From NCBI GenBank assembly GCA_028688375.1, contig JAQTYG010000005.1, positions 1-58,241 of the forward strand: a DNA stretch of 58,241 nucleotides, given 5' to 3'. The position numbers and the translations under genes were made by a program. The stretch comes from Patescibacteria group bacterium (lineage in GTDB: Bacteria > Patescibacteriota > Patescibacteriia > Magasanikbacterales > GWA2-37-8). Below are positions 51,905-58,241 of this stretch, piece by piece. The notes beneath the pieces are model-generated. The model was not told the origin of the DNA and made no database searches. It saw only the letters and a program-made list of their open reading frames with translations. Numbering within the stretch: the stretch's first letter is position 1; every line of letters starts with the position of its first letter.

Positions 51905-52411
51905 ATGCCCCAAGATTTATTAAAGCAAAACGTGAACATTGGCAATGTGGTTTACAGTTGGAACTTCAAGGAATATGAAAAGTTCGATCGTGGCCGGAAA
52001 TGGTATTTGGTGATGGGCTTAATCGCCGCGGCATTGATTTTTTACGCCGTGACCTCGGGGAATTATCTTTTTGCTTTGATTATCGTGTTGTTCGGCATCA
52101 TTATTTTATTGCAAGAAATGCAGGAGCCGGCAGAATTGGCTTTCGCCATTACTGACACCGGCGTGATCGTTGGTTCAAAATATTATCCGTATAATGATTT
52201 AGAAAATTTTTGGCTGGTGTATAATCCGCCGGAAGTGAAAGTCTTATATTTCCAACCCAAAAGCATTATTAAACACCGGCTGCATATTCCGCTTTTAGAT
52301 ATCAACCCGGAAGAATTGCGCAATTATTTGAATCAATATCTGTCCGAGGATTTGGAGCAAGAAGAAGAACCGTTGAGTGATCGGCTGAGTCGTTTATTCA
52401 AAATGCAGTAA
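51905..52411 (+). CDS. Hypothetical two-TM membrane protein (168 aa)
   Basis: No named family. Cytosolic N-terminus (SWNFKEYEKFDRGRKWY), a hairpin of two membrane segments (about 34-51 and 55-70), then a beta-rich soluble domain with FAITDTGVIVGSKYYPYNDLENFWLVYN, and an acidic C-terminus. It lies between two tRNA genes and is probably transcribed with tRNA-Val. No SD. Confidence 0.8.
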   Translation: MPQDLLKQNVNIGNVVYSWNFKEYEKFDRGRKWYLVMGLIAAALIFYAVTSGNYLFALIIVLFGIIILLQEMQEPAELAFAITDTGVIVGSKYYPYNDLENFWLVYNPPEVKVLYFQPKSIIKHRLHIPLLDINPEELRNYLNQYLSEDLEQEEEPLSDRLSRLFKMQ

Positions 52412-52429
52412 AATCGGGCAGAGGCCGAA

Positions 52430-52459
52430 CGTCTCACCCCCAGGTGAGATGTTTTTTTC
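52430..52459 (+). terminator. Terminator between the 168-aa gene and tRNA-Arg
   Basis: CTCACC-CCCA-GGTGAG then TGTTTTTTT. tRNA-Arg starts 22 bases later and no clear promoter lies between. Confidence 0.8.
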
Positions 52460-52480
52460 AGAAAAATGAAGTAATTTATT

Positions 52481-52555
52481 GACCTCGTCGTTTAACGGAT
52501 AGGACACTGGCCTGCGAAGCCGGAAATCAAGGTTCGATTCCTTGCGAGGTCACCA
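52481..52555 (+). tRNA. tRNA-Arg (anticodon GCG)
   Basis: Acceptor GACCTCG/CGAGGTC, anticodon stem CTGGC/GCCGG with loop CTGCGAA (GCG, reading CGC/CGU), T arm CAAGG-TTCGATT-CCTTG, followed by ACCA, so CCA appears encoded. Most bacteria use ACG, modified to inosine, for this box; a G34 form is unusual. Confidence 0.9.
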
Positions 52556-52559
52556 GTTT

Positions 52560-52584
52560 AAAAGCCCCCTGATCGGGGGTTTTT
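52560..52584 (+). terminator. Terminator after tRNA-Arg
   Basis: AGCCCCC-TGAT-CGGGGGT followed by TTTTT. Confidence 0.85.
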
Positions 52585-52598
52585 AATTTACCGAAGAG

Positions 52599-52627
52599 TT
52601 GACGTCGGCCGTTTTTTCTGTTAGCAT
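52599..52627 (+). promoter_or_regulatory. Promoter of the 142-aa/218-aa operon
   Basis: TTGACG, 17 bases, TAGCAT. The leader includes a CACCGC/GCGGTG hairpin about 25 bases before the SD. Confidence 0.55.
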
Positions 52628-52726
52628 AATCCGTTAAGCTATATAAACGTTCGATCTTTTAAAATTCATCCTATCAAACAACAGCCACCGCCTTAGTCGC
52701 GGTGTGGACAAGAAAGGGGGCCGAAA

Positions 52727-53155
52727 ATGACATGGTATGCGTCGGGTCCAAAAATCCCGCCGATAGACGAGAAAAGGGTAGTCCAGTTGTACCAGCGCAT
52801 CCAGCCGGTAGTGCGCTTCACGCGCGTTAACGGCGAATTGACACCCTCATCCGAAGGCGGGCTGCGGTTTATTGAACCGGTAGATCCGTTTAATCAGCCA
52901 TTCACTGTCAACCCGAAACCGCGAGGCCAGGCGACCCGCAAACTTCGTTTTGTTGGCAACGCCGTCACCTATCACACTTGGTGTATTTTCCCCGAACTTA
53001 AACCGTTGGTATCGGAAGTGTTGATGCAGATTAATGCCGATTATCTCTCCTTCATCACCGCCTTCGAGACAGTTACCGATGTCGGCCCGGAGAATATCGA
53101 AGGGAATTACATCAGAACGATCACCCGCCTCTATGCGCCAAAAAGGGAGGGCTGA
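52727..53155 (+). CDS. Orphan hypothetical protein (142 aa), strong SD
   Basis: No family recognised. AAGGGGG precedes the ATG. Mixed alpha/beta, with GGLRFIEPVDPFNQPF (about 44-59) and VTYHTWCIFPELKPLVSEVL; no membrane segment. First of two genes; the next ATG is 2 bases after its TGA. GC-rich codons. Confidence 0.75.
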   Translation: MTWYASGPKIPPIDEKRVVQLYQRIQPVVRFTRVNGELTPSSEGGLRFIEPVDPFNQPFTVNPKPRGQATRKLRFVGNAVTYHTWCIFPELKPLVSEVLMQINADYLSFITAFETVTDVGPENIEGNYIRTITRLYAPKREG

Positions 53156-53157
53156 AA

Positions 53158-53814
53158 ATGGAAGACCAAATTCCTTTGATCCTCAAGGCCGTGGCTAGAA
53201 GTCGGCCGATTCCGCGCGGGTGGTTTTGGTTCTTGCTGGTGATGTCGATGCCGATAGCGGTGGCGGTACTCGGCAATATGTATCTGGCTCCTTTGATGAG
53301 AACCAGCCAAGTATTGCCTGCCGTTTTGGCGGTCGCTCTGATGTGGACCGCCTATGCTATCCAGCGTTCCATCACCAATCCGAAAAACAGCGGCGACGGC
53401 AATTGGCTCGTTGATTTCTGGAATAAGAACGTCATCGGTCGGACCATTTATTTCTATCTGGATAAAACCGGGGAATTACAATGGGGTATTTGTCCGAAAG
53501 AGGTGCGTTTTATGCCGGGGAACGTGGTGATTAATTTTTCACTCGGTGGTTGGCGCCGAGAGACAGCGGTGATGTTCGGTGAACGCGACTTGCGACGCGA
53601 GCTCAACCCTAAAGTGGTTTTGCGTCCGAACGCGGAAAAATGGGTGGTCAAAGACCTGGTCTCAAGCGCCCCGCCCGTGGTGATCGATTTGCCCCGTTTT
53701 GATACCGAACTTCATGGCGGAGAGATTTTTCAGCTTCCTCGCTTGATTCGGGACCTGGCTGAAACGGCGCTTTTCAAAGAAGAACAGGTGGCGGCGAAAA
53801 AAGCCTTGAATTGA
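53158..53814 (+). CDS. Orphan two-TM membrane protein (218 aa), strong SD
   Basis: No family recognised. GGGAGG lies in the end of the previous gene. Two membrane segments (about 20-42 and 48-66) are followed by a soluble domain (GRTIYFYLDKTGELQWG, FSLGGWRRETAVMFGERDL). The layout (two TM then a beta-rich domain) resembles the 299-aa protein at 38932, but sequence similarity is not obvious. Likely works with the 142-aa partner. Confidence 0.75.
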   Translation: MEDQIPLILKAVARSRPIPRGWFWFLLVMSMPIAVAVLGNMYLAPLMRTSQVLPAVLAVALMWTAYAIQRSITNPKNSGDGNWLVDFWNKNVIGRTIYFYLDKTGELQWGICPKEVRFMPGNVVINFSLGGWRRETAVMFGERDLRRELNPKVVLRPNAEKWVVKDLVSSAPPVVIDLPRFDTELHGGEIFQLPRLIRDLAETALFKEEQVAAKKALN

Positions 53815-53839
53815 TAGGATGTCTTGTTCGTTCGGCTCG

Positions 53840-53875
53840 GCCCGTCCGCCTCAGGTGGACGGGCTTTTGTTTTTC
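53840..53875 (+). terminator. Terminator after the 218-aa gene
   Basis: GCCCGTCC...GGACGGGC followed by TTTTGTTTTT. Confidence 0.85.
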
Positions 53876-53880
53876 GAGTA

Positions 53881-53908
53881 TTGCCAGGCTGGCTGTGACT
53901 GATATAAT
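53881..53908 (+). promoter_or_regulatory. recG promoter
   Basis: TTGCCA, 16 bases, TATAAT. The predicted start is about 5 nt before the ATG, so the mRNA is nearly leaderless. Confidence 0.65.
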
Positions 53909-53919
53909 TAGTCTGCCTT

Positions 53920-56124
53920 ATGGATATTACTTTTAAAACTCCGATAAAAAATTTAACCCGCGTCGGCGCGACCACCGCCCGGCGCCTCAAATATCTCGGC
54001 CTGGAAACGGCCGGTGATTTGTTGTATTGGTTTCCTTTTCGCTATGAAGATTATCGCCGGATCGTGCCCATTGGACAATTGGTCGAGGGTGATTCCATCA
54101 CCGTTTGCGGTCGTTTGGAACTGATTGCCAATAAACGCAGTTTTCGGCGCCGAAAAATGATCACCGAGGCGCTGGTGACGGACGACACCGGCAGCGTGCG
54201 GGTGATTTGGTGGAATCAGCCGTTCATCGCCAAGAATTTAAAACCGGGAGAAATGATTTTTTTGTCCGGCAAGGTTAAAGCGGATATGCTCGGCCCGCAG
54301 TTTGTCAGCCCGGCTTATGAAAAAATGACCAAGACCGAGACGGCCCACACGGCGCGATTGGTGCCGATTTATTCCATCACTTCCGGCTTGACGCAAAAGC
54401 AATTGCGTTTTTTAATTACGCAAATAATTGATTTGACCAAGAGAGTAGAGGATTGGGTGCCGTCGAATATTTTAGAAAAATATGATTTGTCCCCGCTCGG
54501 CGACGCGTTGCGTGGGATTCATTTTCCGGTTGATGAACATGATTTAAAACAAAGCACCGAGCGTCTTAAATTTGACGAATTATTCCTACTTCAACTCAAA
54601 GCGGAATTGTCACGCTTGGCGCGAACCAAAGAGCGCGCGCCCAAGGTCGCGTTTAAGGAAAAAGAAATCAAGGAGTTCGTTGGCGAGTTGCCTTTTACAC
54701 TGACTAAAACGCAAAAAGTGGCGGCTTGGGAAATATTAAAAGATTTGGAATCGGGTATGCCGATGAACCGCTTGCTTTCCGGCGATGTCGGTTCCGGTAA
54801 AACGATTGTCGCGGCCATGGCCGCTTACAATACGGTGCTAAACGGCTACCAAGCGGTGATTATGGCGCCGACGGAGATACTCGCAAGGCAGCATTATGAT
54901 ACTCTGTGCAAATTATTAAGAGATAAGATTAAAATAGGGTTGTTAACCAGAAGTCAGGCTGAAAATTTCCAATTTCCAACTTTGCCTACCGGCAGGCAGG
55001 TTTCCAATTTCCAATCAATTCCCAATTCTCAATTTTCAAAAATGAAAAAAAGGATGCTGGCCAATATTGAAAAGGGTTTAATCAATATAGTTGTCGGCAC
55101 CCACGCCCTGCTGTCAGAAAAAGTGGAATTTAAAGATGTTGGTTTGATTGTGGTGGATGAACAGCACCGTTTTGGCGTGGAGCAAAGAAAAGCGATAAAA
55201 GACAAAACAGCGGATATCTCGGCGCACTATTTAAGCATGACGGCCACGCCGATTCCCCGCTCGCTGGCACTGATGATTTATGGCGATTTGGACGTGTCGG
55301 TGATCAACGAATTACCGCCGGGGAGAAAGCCGATTATTTCCCGGCTGGTGGAACCGCGCAATCGGGAAAAGGCGTATGAATTTATCCGTGGCCAAGTGAA
55401 GCAGGGCCGACAGGTGTTTGTGATTTGCCCGTTGATAGAACAATTAGCAACGAGCAAAGAGCAATTAGCAAATAACATTGAAATTATAAATTATCCGCTT
55501 TCGGCATCTGTCGGAACGGAAAAAAAGTCAGTGATGAGCGAATATGAAAAACTGGCCAAGAAAATTTTTCCTGATTTACGGGTTGGTTTTTTGCACGGCA
55601 AGTTACCCGCCCGAGGCGGGTCCGCCTTTGGCGGAAAGCCGTCAAAAGAATCCGTGATGAACGATTTTAAGAGTGGTGCGATAGATATTTTAGTTTCCAC
55701 CTCGGTGATAGAAGTGGGCGTGGACATCCCCAATGCGTCGGTGATGATGATCGAGGGCGCGGATAGATTCGGTTTGGCGCAACTGCATCAGTTCAGGGGC
55801 CGGGTGGGGCGGTCGGTCCACCAGTCCTATTGTTTGCTTTTTACCGACAGCGATTCAGTTGGGGTTACCGATCGGTTGAAATTTTTTGAAACGCACCGCG
55901 ACGGCTTTAAATTGGCGGAAAAAGACCTGGCCAACCGCGGTCCGGGCGAGGTTTATGGCACGGAACAGAGCGGTTTTGCCAATTTACGGCTGGCCAAACT
56001 GACCGACGTTGAAGCGATTAAAAAGGCCAGAGAAGCGGCCAAGGAAATCGCCGGCGAAGTTAAAAATTACCCACAAATTATGGCTAAATTTGCCATTTGG
56101 AAGAAAATGACGCACTTGGAATAG
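53920..56124 (+). CDS. recG: ATP-dependent DNA helicase RecG with repeat-derived insertions
   Basis: Branch-migration helicase. Wedge/OB domain (about 50-170), Walker A GDVGSGKT (288-295), DEQHRFGVEQR, TATPIPRSLAL, QFRGRVGR. 734 aa, longer than E. coli RecG (693). Extra segments derive from repeats: about 347-373 (FPTLPTGRQVSNFQ), 506-520 (EQLATSKEQLANN), and 563-572 (PARGGSAFGG). All are in frame and between helicase motifs. No SD. Confidence 0.96.
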   Translation: MDITFKTPIKNLTRVGATTARRLKYLGLETAGDLLYWFPFRYEDYRRIVPIGQLVEGDSITVCGRLELIANKRSFRRRKMITEALVTDDTGSVRVIWWNQPFIAKNLKPGEMIFLSGKVKADMLGPQFVSPAYEKMTKTETAHTARLVPIYSITSGLTQKQLRFLITQIIDLTKRVEDWVPSNILEKYDLSPLGDALRGIHFPVDEHDLKQSTERLKFDELFLLQLKAELSRLARTKERAPKVAFKEKEIKEFVGELPFTLTKTQKVAAWEILKDLESGMPMNRLLSGDVGSGKTIVAAMAAYNTVLNGYQAVIMAPTEILARQHYDTLCKLLRDKIKIGLLTRSQAENFQFPTLPTGRQVSNFQSIPNSQFSKMKKRMLANIEKGLINIVVGTHALLSEKVEFKDVGLIVVDEQHRFGVEQRKAIKDKTADISAHYLSMTATPIPRSLALMIYGDLDVSVINELPPGRKPIISRLVEPRNREKAYEFIRGQVKQGRQVFVICPLIEQLATSKEQLANNIEIINYPLSASVGTEKKSVMSEYEKLAKKIFPDLRVGFLHGKLPARGGSAFGGKPSKESVMNDFKSGAIDILVSTSVIEVGVDIPNASVMMIEGADRFGLAQLHQFRGRVGRSVHQSYCLLFTDSDSVGVTDRLKFFETHRDGFKLAEKDLANRGPGEVYGTEQSGFANLRLAKLTDVEAIKKAREAAKEIAGEVKNYPQIMAKFAIWKKMTHLE
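54960..55040. repeat. Word repeat CCAATTTCCAA and CTACCGGCAGGCAGG inside recG
   Basis: Words TTTCCAATTTCCAATC interrupted by the short palindromic GCCTACCGGCAGGC; translated TLPTGRQV and NFQSIPNSQF. Confidence 0.7.
55437..55478. repeat. Word repeat CAATTAGCAACGAGCAAAG inside recG
   Basis: Related to the intergenic CAATTAACAATTAGCAAT family; translated EQLATSKEQLAN. Confidence 0.6.
55606..55635. repeat. 30-bp palindromic element inside recG
   Basis: CCCGCCCGAGGCGGG plus TCCGCCTTTGGCGGA: same length and reading frame as the uvrD copy at 11782 (translated PARGGSAFGG). Confidence 0.82.
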
Positions 56125-56141
56125 TTAGGGATAACCGCTGT

Positions 56142-56169
56142 TGACTTTTTTCCTCTTTTGTGCTATTAT
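56142..56169 (+). promoter_or_regulatory. Promoter of the 117-aa gene
   Basis: TTGACT, 16 bases, TATTAT, TGTGC before the -10. Confidence 0.7.
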
Positions 56170-56251
56170 TATGCTTTCGTGTTTGAAGGCGCGCGGAATA
56201 AGCCGTCGCCAAGAGAGCGCGAGCGCACATTTCTGAGGAGGGAAGAGGAAC

Positions 56252-56605
56252 ATGGAGACAGGGAAAAAGGCGTTCAAGAGCGAGAAGGAGGACGGTGAGT
56301 TCATCAAGGCTGTGGCCGACATCGGCGAGGTGAAAGTGGCAGTTTTCGTGCGGGGCCGCGTCAACGGCGTCAAGCCCAACGAGATCCACGGCCGCCTCAC
56401 CAAGAACGACCGCGACCGGACCCACCAGGTGAGAGCGATCATATTCCGCACCGTGGAGGACCAGATCGCAGCGGGCTACGGCCTGTACATCGCGCGTGAT
56501 GGCGTGTACGTGGACCCGAAGGCCTTCGAGTTCAGGCAACCGTCGGTGTTCTGCGGCCGCCAGGGCGACACCCAGGAGGACTTCGTTCAGGCCGCCGTCG
56601 GCTGA
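56252..56605 (+). CDS. Orphan hypothetical protein (117 aa), strong SD
   Basis: No family recognised. GAGGAGGGAAGAGG precedes the ATG. Basic, apparently soluble; features VADIGEVKVAVFVRGRVNG (about 21-39) and a C-terminal FCGRQGDTQEDF. Own promoter and terminator. Third positions are mostly G or C (for example GTGAAAGTGGCAGTTTTCGT), in sharp contrast to recG just upstream. Confidence 0.75.
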   Translation: METGKKAFKSEKEDGEFIKAVADIGEVKVAVFVRGRVNGVKPNEIHGRLTKNDRDRTHQVRAIIFRTVEDQIAAGYGLYIARDGVYVDPKAFEFRQPSVFCGRQGDTQEDFVQAAVG

Positions 56606-56649
56606 ACCCCATCAACCCCCGCCATATCCCCCCCCATCCTCAACAAGAA

Positions 56650-56687
56650 ACCCCAGCGCGTCATACGTGCTGGGGTCAATTTTTTTA
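56650..56687 (+). terminator. Terminator of the 117-aa gene
   Basis: ACCCCAGCGCGT-CAT-ACGTGCTGGGGT followed by CAATTTTTTT. Confidence 0.85.
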
Positions 56688-56722
56688 TTAGCTTACCCGC
56701 TTACAAACTTATTAGCTTACTA
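56688..56722. repeat. Word repeat TTAGCTTACCCGCTTACAAA
   Basis: Two TTATTAGCTTAC words around CCGCTTACAAAC, next to the end of radA. Confidence 0.4.
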
Positions 56723-56729
56723 TTTCGCA

Positions 56730-58094
56730 TTAAGTATGTTTAATTATCTCGTCGATATTTTTTATATTCAAAATTTTCAGTCCGCCGGCCCCGACGCGAG
56801 GTCGGGGTGCCGACTTCACGTCGGCACTTTTCCCTAAATTAGTCAGGGCGCGTTTTAAACCTAACTGTTCGCATTCACGAAGGCGTTTTTCCGTGTAAGA
56901 CACCGGTCGGATTTCTCCAGACAAACCAACCTCGCCGAAAGCGGCCATATCCGAACCGAGCGGTTTATCTTTGTAAGCGCTGGCGATAGCCATAGCCACG
57001 GCCAAATCCGCCGCCGGTTCGTCGGCTGTTAAGCCGCCGACAATATTCAAATGGATGTCATATTGTTCCAAATGCAAACCGGCGCGTTTTTGCAGGACGG
57101 CGATTAAAAGATGCAGACGATTGATATCAAACCCGCTGGATTTGCGCACCGGATAACCGAAAGCGGTTTTGCTGACCAAGGCCTGTACTTCGCAAAGAAT
57201 CGGGCGCGTGCCTTCCATCAAACAGGCGACTACATTGCCGGGCGTGTTCTCGGCTCGTTCGCCTAAAAATGCCGCTGACGGATTTTTTACTTCCTGCAAA
57301 CCGTTTTCTTCCATGGAAAATACGCCGACTTCGTCGGTGGAACCGAAACGATTTTTTGCCGCGCGTAAAATGCGGAATTGATGGAAGCGATCGCCTTCCA
57401 AATATAAAACCGTGTCCACCAGGTGCTCCAGTGTTTTAGGCCCGGCCACGGTACCTTCTTTGGTCACTTGTCCGACCAAAACAATAGTAAGCCGGGCGCT
57501 TTTAGCCAATTCCATCAGTTTTACTGTGCAGGCGCGCACCTGCGATAGATTGCCGGACTCGCCTTCCACTTCATCGGAATAAATCGTCTGCACCGAATCA
57601 ACCACGGTCAGAGCCGGTCGTTCTTTTTTTATGGTGGCGATAATTGTTTCAATGTTGGACTCGTTGGCGATTTTTAAATTCGGCGCTTTTAAAGTCAGTC
57701 GTTCGGCGCGCATTTTTATTTGTTCGGCCGATTCTTCGCCGGAAAGGTATAGCGCGTTGGCCAACAGGGGAGCAAGTTGCAGAGCGAGGGTGGATTTACC
57801 GATGCCCGGTTCACCACCAAGCAAAATCAGAGACCCCGGCACCAGCCCGCCGCCCAAAACTCGGTCCAGTTCGCCGATATTGGTTTTCACCCGCGCGATA
57901 TTCTCATTTTTAATATCCGTCAGATTCAATAATTTTGCCGGCGCGCGGCTATCCGTTTCATTCTGGTCATTGGTCATTTGGATTTGGGGTTTCTCGTCTA
58001 TCGTGCCCCATTTGCCGCATTCCAAACAACGCCCAACCCATTTTTGAAACTGGGCGCCGCAGTTATTGCAGGAAAAAATAATATTACTCTTCAT
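56730..58094 (-). CDS. radA: DNA repair protein RadA/Sms with repeat-derived segments
   Basis: Hexameric helicase aiding recombination. N-terminal zinc finger CNNC...CLEC (9-26), Walker A GEPGIGKST (93-101), RadA motif KNRFGSTDEVGVF, and C-terminal Lon-like domain (GGLTADEPAADLAVAMAIAS). 454 aa. The linker after the zinc finger (QIQMTNDQNETDS) comes from the GGTCATTGG word repeat; a segment near 422-436 (ADVKSAPRPRVGAG) comes from two adjacent DNA palindromes. Confidence 0.96.
   Translation of the reverse strand: MKSNIIFSCNNCGAQFQKWVGRCLECGKWGTIDEKPQIQMTNDQNETDSRAPAKLLNLTDIKNENIARVKTNIGELDRVLGGGLVPGSLILLGGEPGIGKSTLALQLAPLLANALYLSGEESAEQIKMRAERLTLKAPNLKIANESNIETIIATIKKERPALTVVDSVQTIYSDEVEGESGNLSQVRACTVKLMELAKSARLTIVLVGQVTKEGTVAGPKTLEHLVDTVLYLEGDRFHQFRILRAAKNRFGSTDEVGVFSMEENGLQEVKNPSAAFLGERAENTPGNVVACLMEGTRPILCEVQALVSKTAFGYPVRKSSGFDINRLHLLIAVLQKRAGLHLEQYDIHLNIVGGLTADEPAADLAVAMAIASAYKDKPLGSDMAAFGEVGLSGEIRPVSYTEKRLRECEQLGLKRALTNLGKSADVKSAPRPRVGAGGLKILNIKNIDEIIKHT
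56787..56828. repeat. Double palindrome inside radA
   Basis: CCCCGACGCGAGGTCGGGG followed by GTGCCGACTTCACGTCGGCA(C): two adjacent perfect hairpins translated in frame near the RadA C-terminus. Confidence 0.75.
57958..57990. repeat. Word repeat GGTCATTGGTCATTTGGATT inside radA
   Basis: Same word family as 37999-38060 and 40217-40257; encodes the linker after the RadA zinc finger. Confidence 0.6.
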
Positions 58095-58148
58095 ATTTGA
58101 GAGAACTTGCCCCGCCCCCCCGCTTTTATGGTAGCGAGGTTGTAGAAA

Positions 58149-58241
58149 TTAAGGATTCGGCCTCGTTACTTCTATTAAAGATTCCGGAGGAGAACAGCTG
58201 CTTTTGATACAAACCGTCCCCATACTTACAATTTTTCCCCA
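58149..58241 (-). CDS. Possible C-terminal fragment of an upstream gene
   Basis: On the minus strand two frames stay open from the window edge. One ends in TAA at 58149 (…CIKSSCSPPESLIEVTRPNP), the other slightly later. Neither is recognised. A GTAGCGAGG...CCTCGTTAC inverted repeat (58131-58178) overlaps this region. With only 30 codons visible the call is weak. Confidence 0.2.
   Translation of the reverse strand, partial: WGKIVSMGTVCIKSSCSPPESLIEVTRPNP

Overview
The window looks like a chromosome segment of an ultra-small bacterium of the Candidate Phyla Radiation (Patescibacteria, most likely Parcubacteria). The long S10/spc ribosomal-protein cluster goes straight from rpsE to rplO with no rpmD (L30), a known CPR trait. 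Most core genes lack a Shine-Dalgarno sequence, several mRNAs look almost leaderless, and many small lineage-specific genes sit between core genes. TGA is used as an ordinary stop, so this is not a recoded Gracilibacteria/SR1-type genome. The placement is inferred from gene content and layout; no 16S gene is present.

Layout. 1-3450 (minus): dcd-dut-two unknowns-thyA (dTMP synthesis), preceded by a lone rplA with a possible L1 control hairpin. 3600-6430: small genes, then tRNA-Asn behind a leader-peptide attenuator. 6470-10840: PEBP-like protein, trpS, rlmH, tgt and small unknowns. 10960-13954: a UvrD-like helicase and an AbiEii-type toxin pair. 14800-32180: str, tuf, S10 and spc clusters through secY, with structured leaders before rpsL, tuf and rplC. 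32300-37996: Nudix-like gene, adk-map-ruvX-recO, asnS, phosphoesterase. 38180-43480: membrane proteins, tRNA-Leu, parA-parB, relA/spoT. 43560-44660: about 1 kb of mostly non-coding, strongly structured DNA with three promoters and three terminators. 44750-51594 (minus): LCP protein-der-pth-dprA-topA. 51800-58241: tRNA-Val, membrane protein, tRNA-Arg, a two-gene accessory operon, recG, an orphan gene, radA, and possibly the tail of one more gene.

The most striking item is at 6221-6430 on the minus strand. A consensus promoter makes an RNA whose AUG lies within about 3 nt of the predicted 5' end. It encodes a 15-residue peptide with six consecutive Asn codons. Three mutually exclusive hairpins follow, the last an intrinsic terminator, and the tRNA-Asn(GUU) gene starts 3 nt after the U-run. 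This has all the parts of a trp/his-type attenuator, but the controlled gene is the cognate tRNA itself.

Two other themes recur. (1) Palindromic or word-like repeats occur between genes and also in frame inside tgt, uvrD, recG and radA, recalling Rickettsia palindromic elements. (2) About ten loci of GC-rich orphan genes carry near-consensus promoters (TTGACA, 17 nt, often TGC-TATAAT), strong Shine-Dalgarno sequences and a hairpin terminator, unlike the core genes around them.
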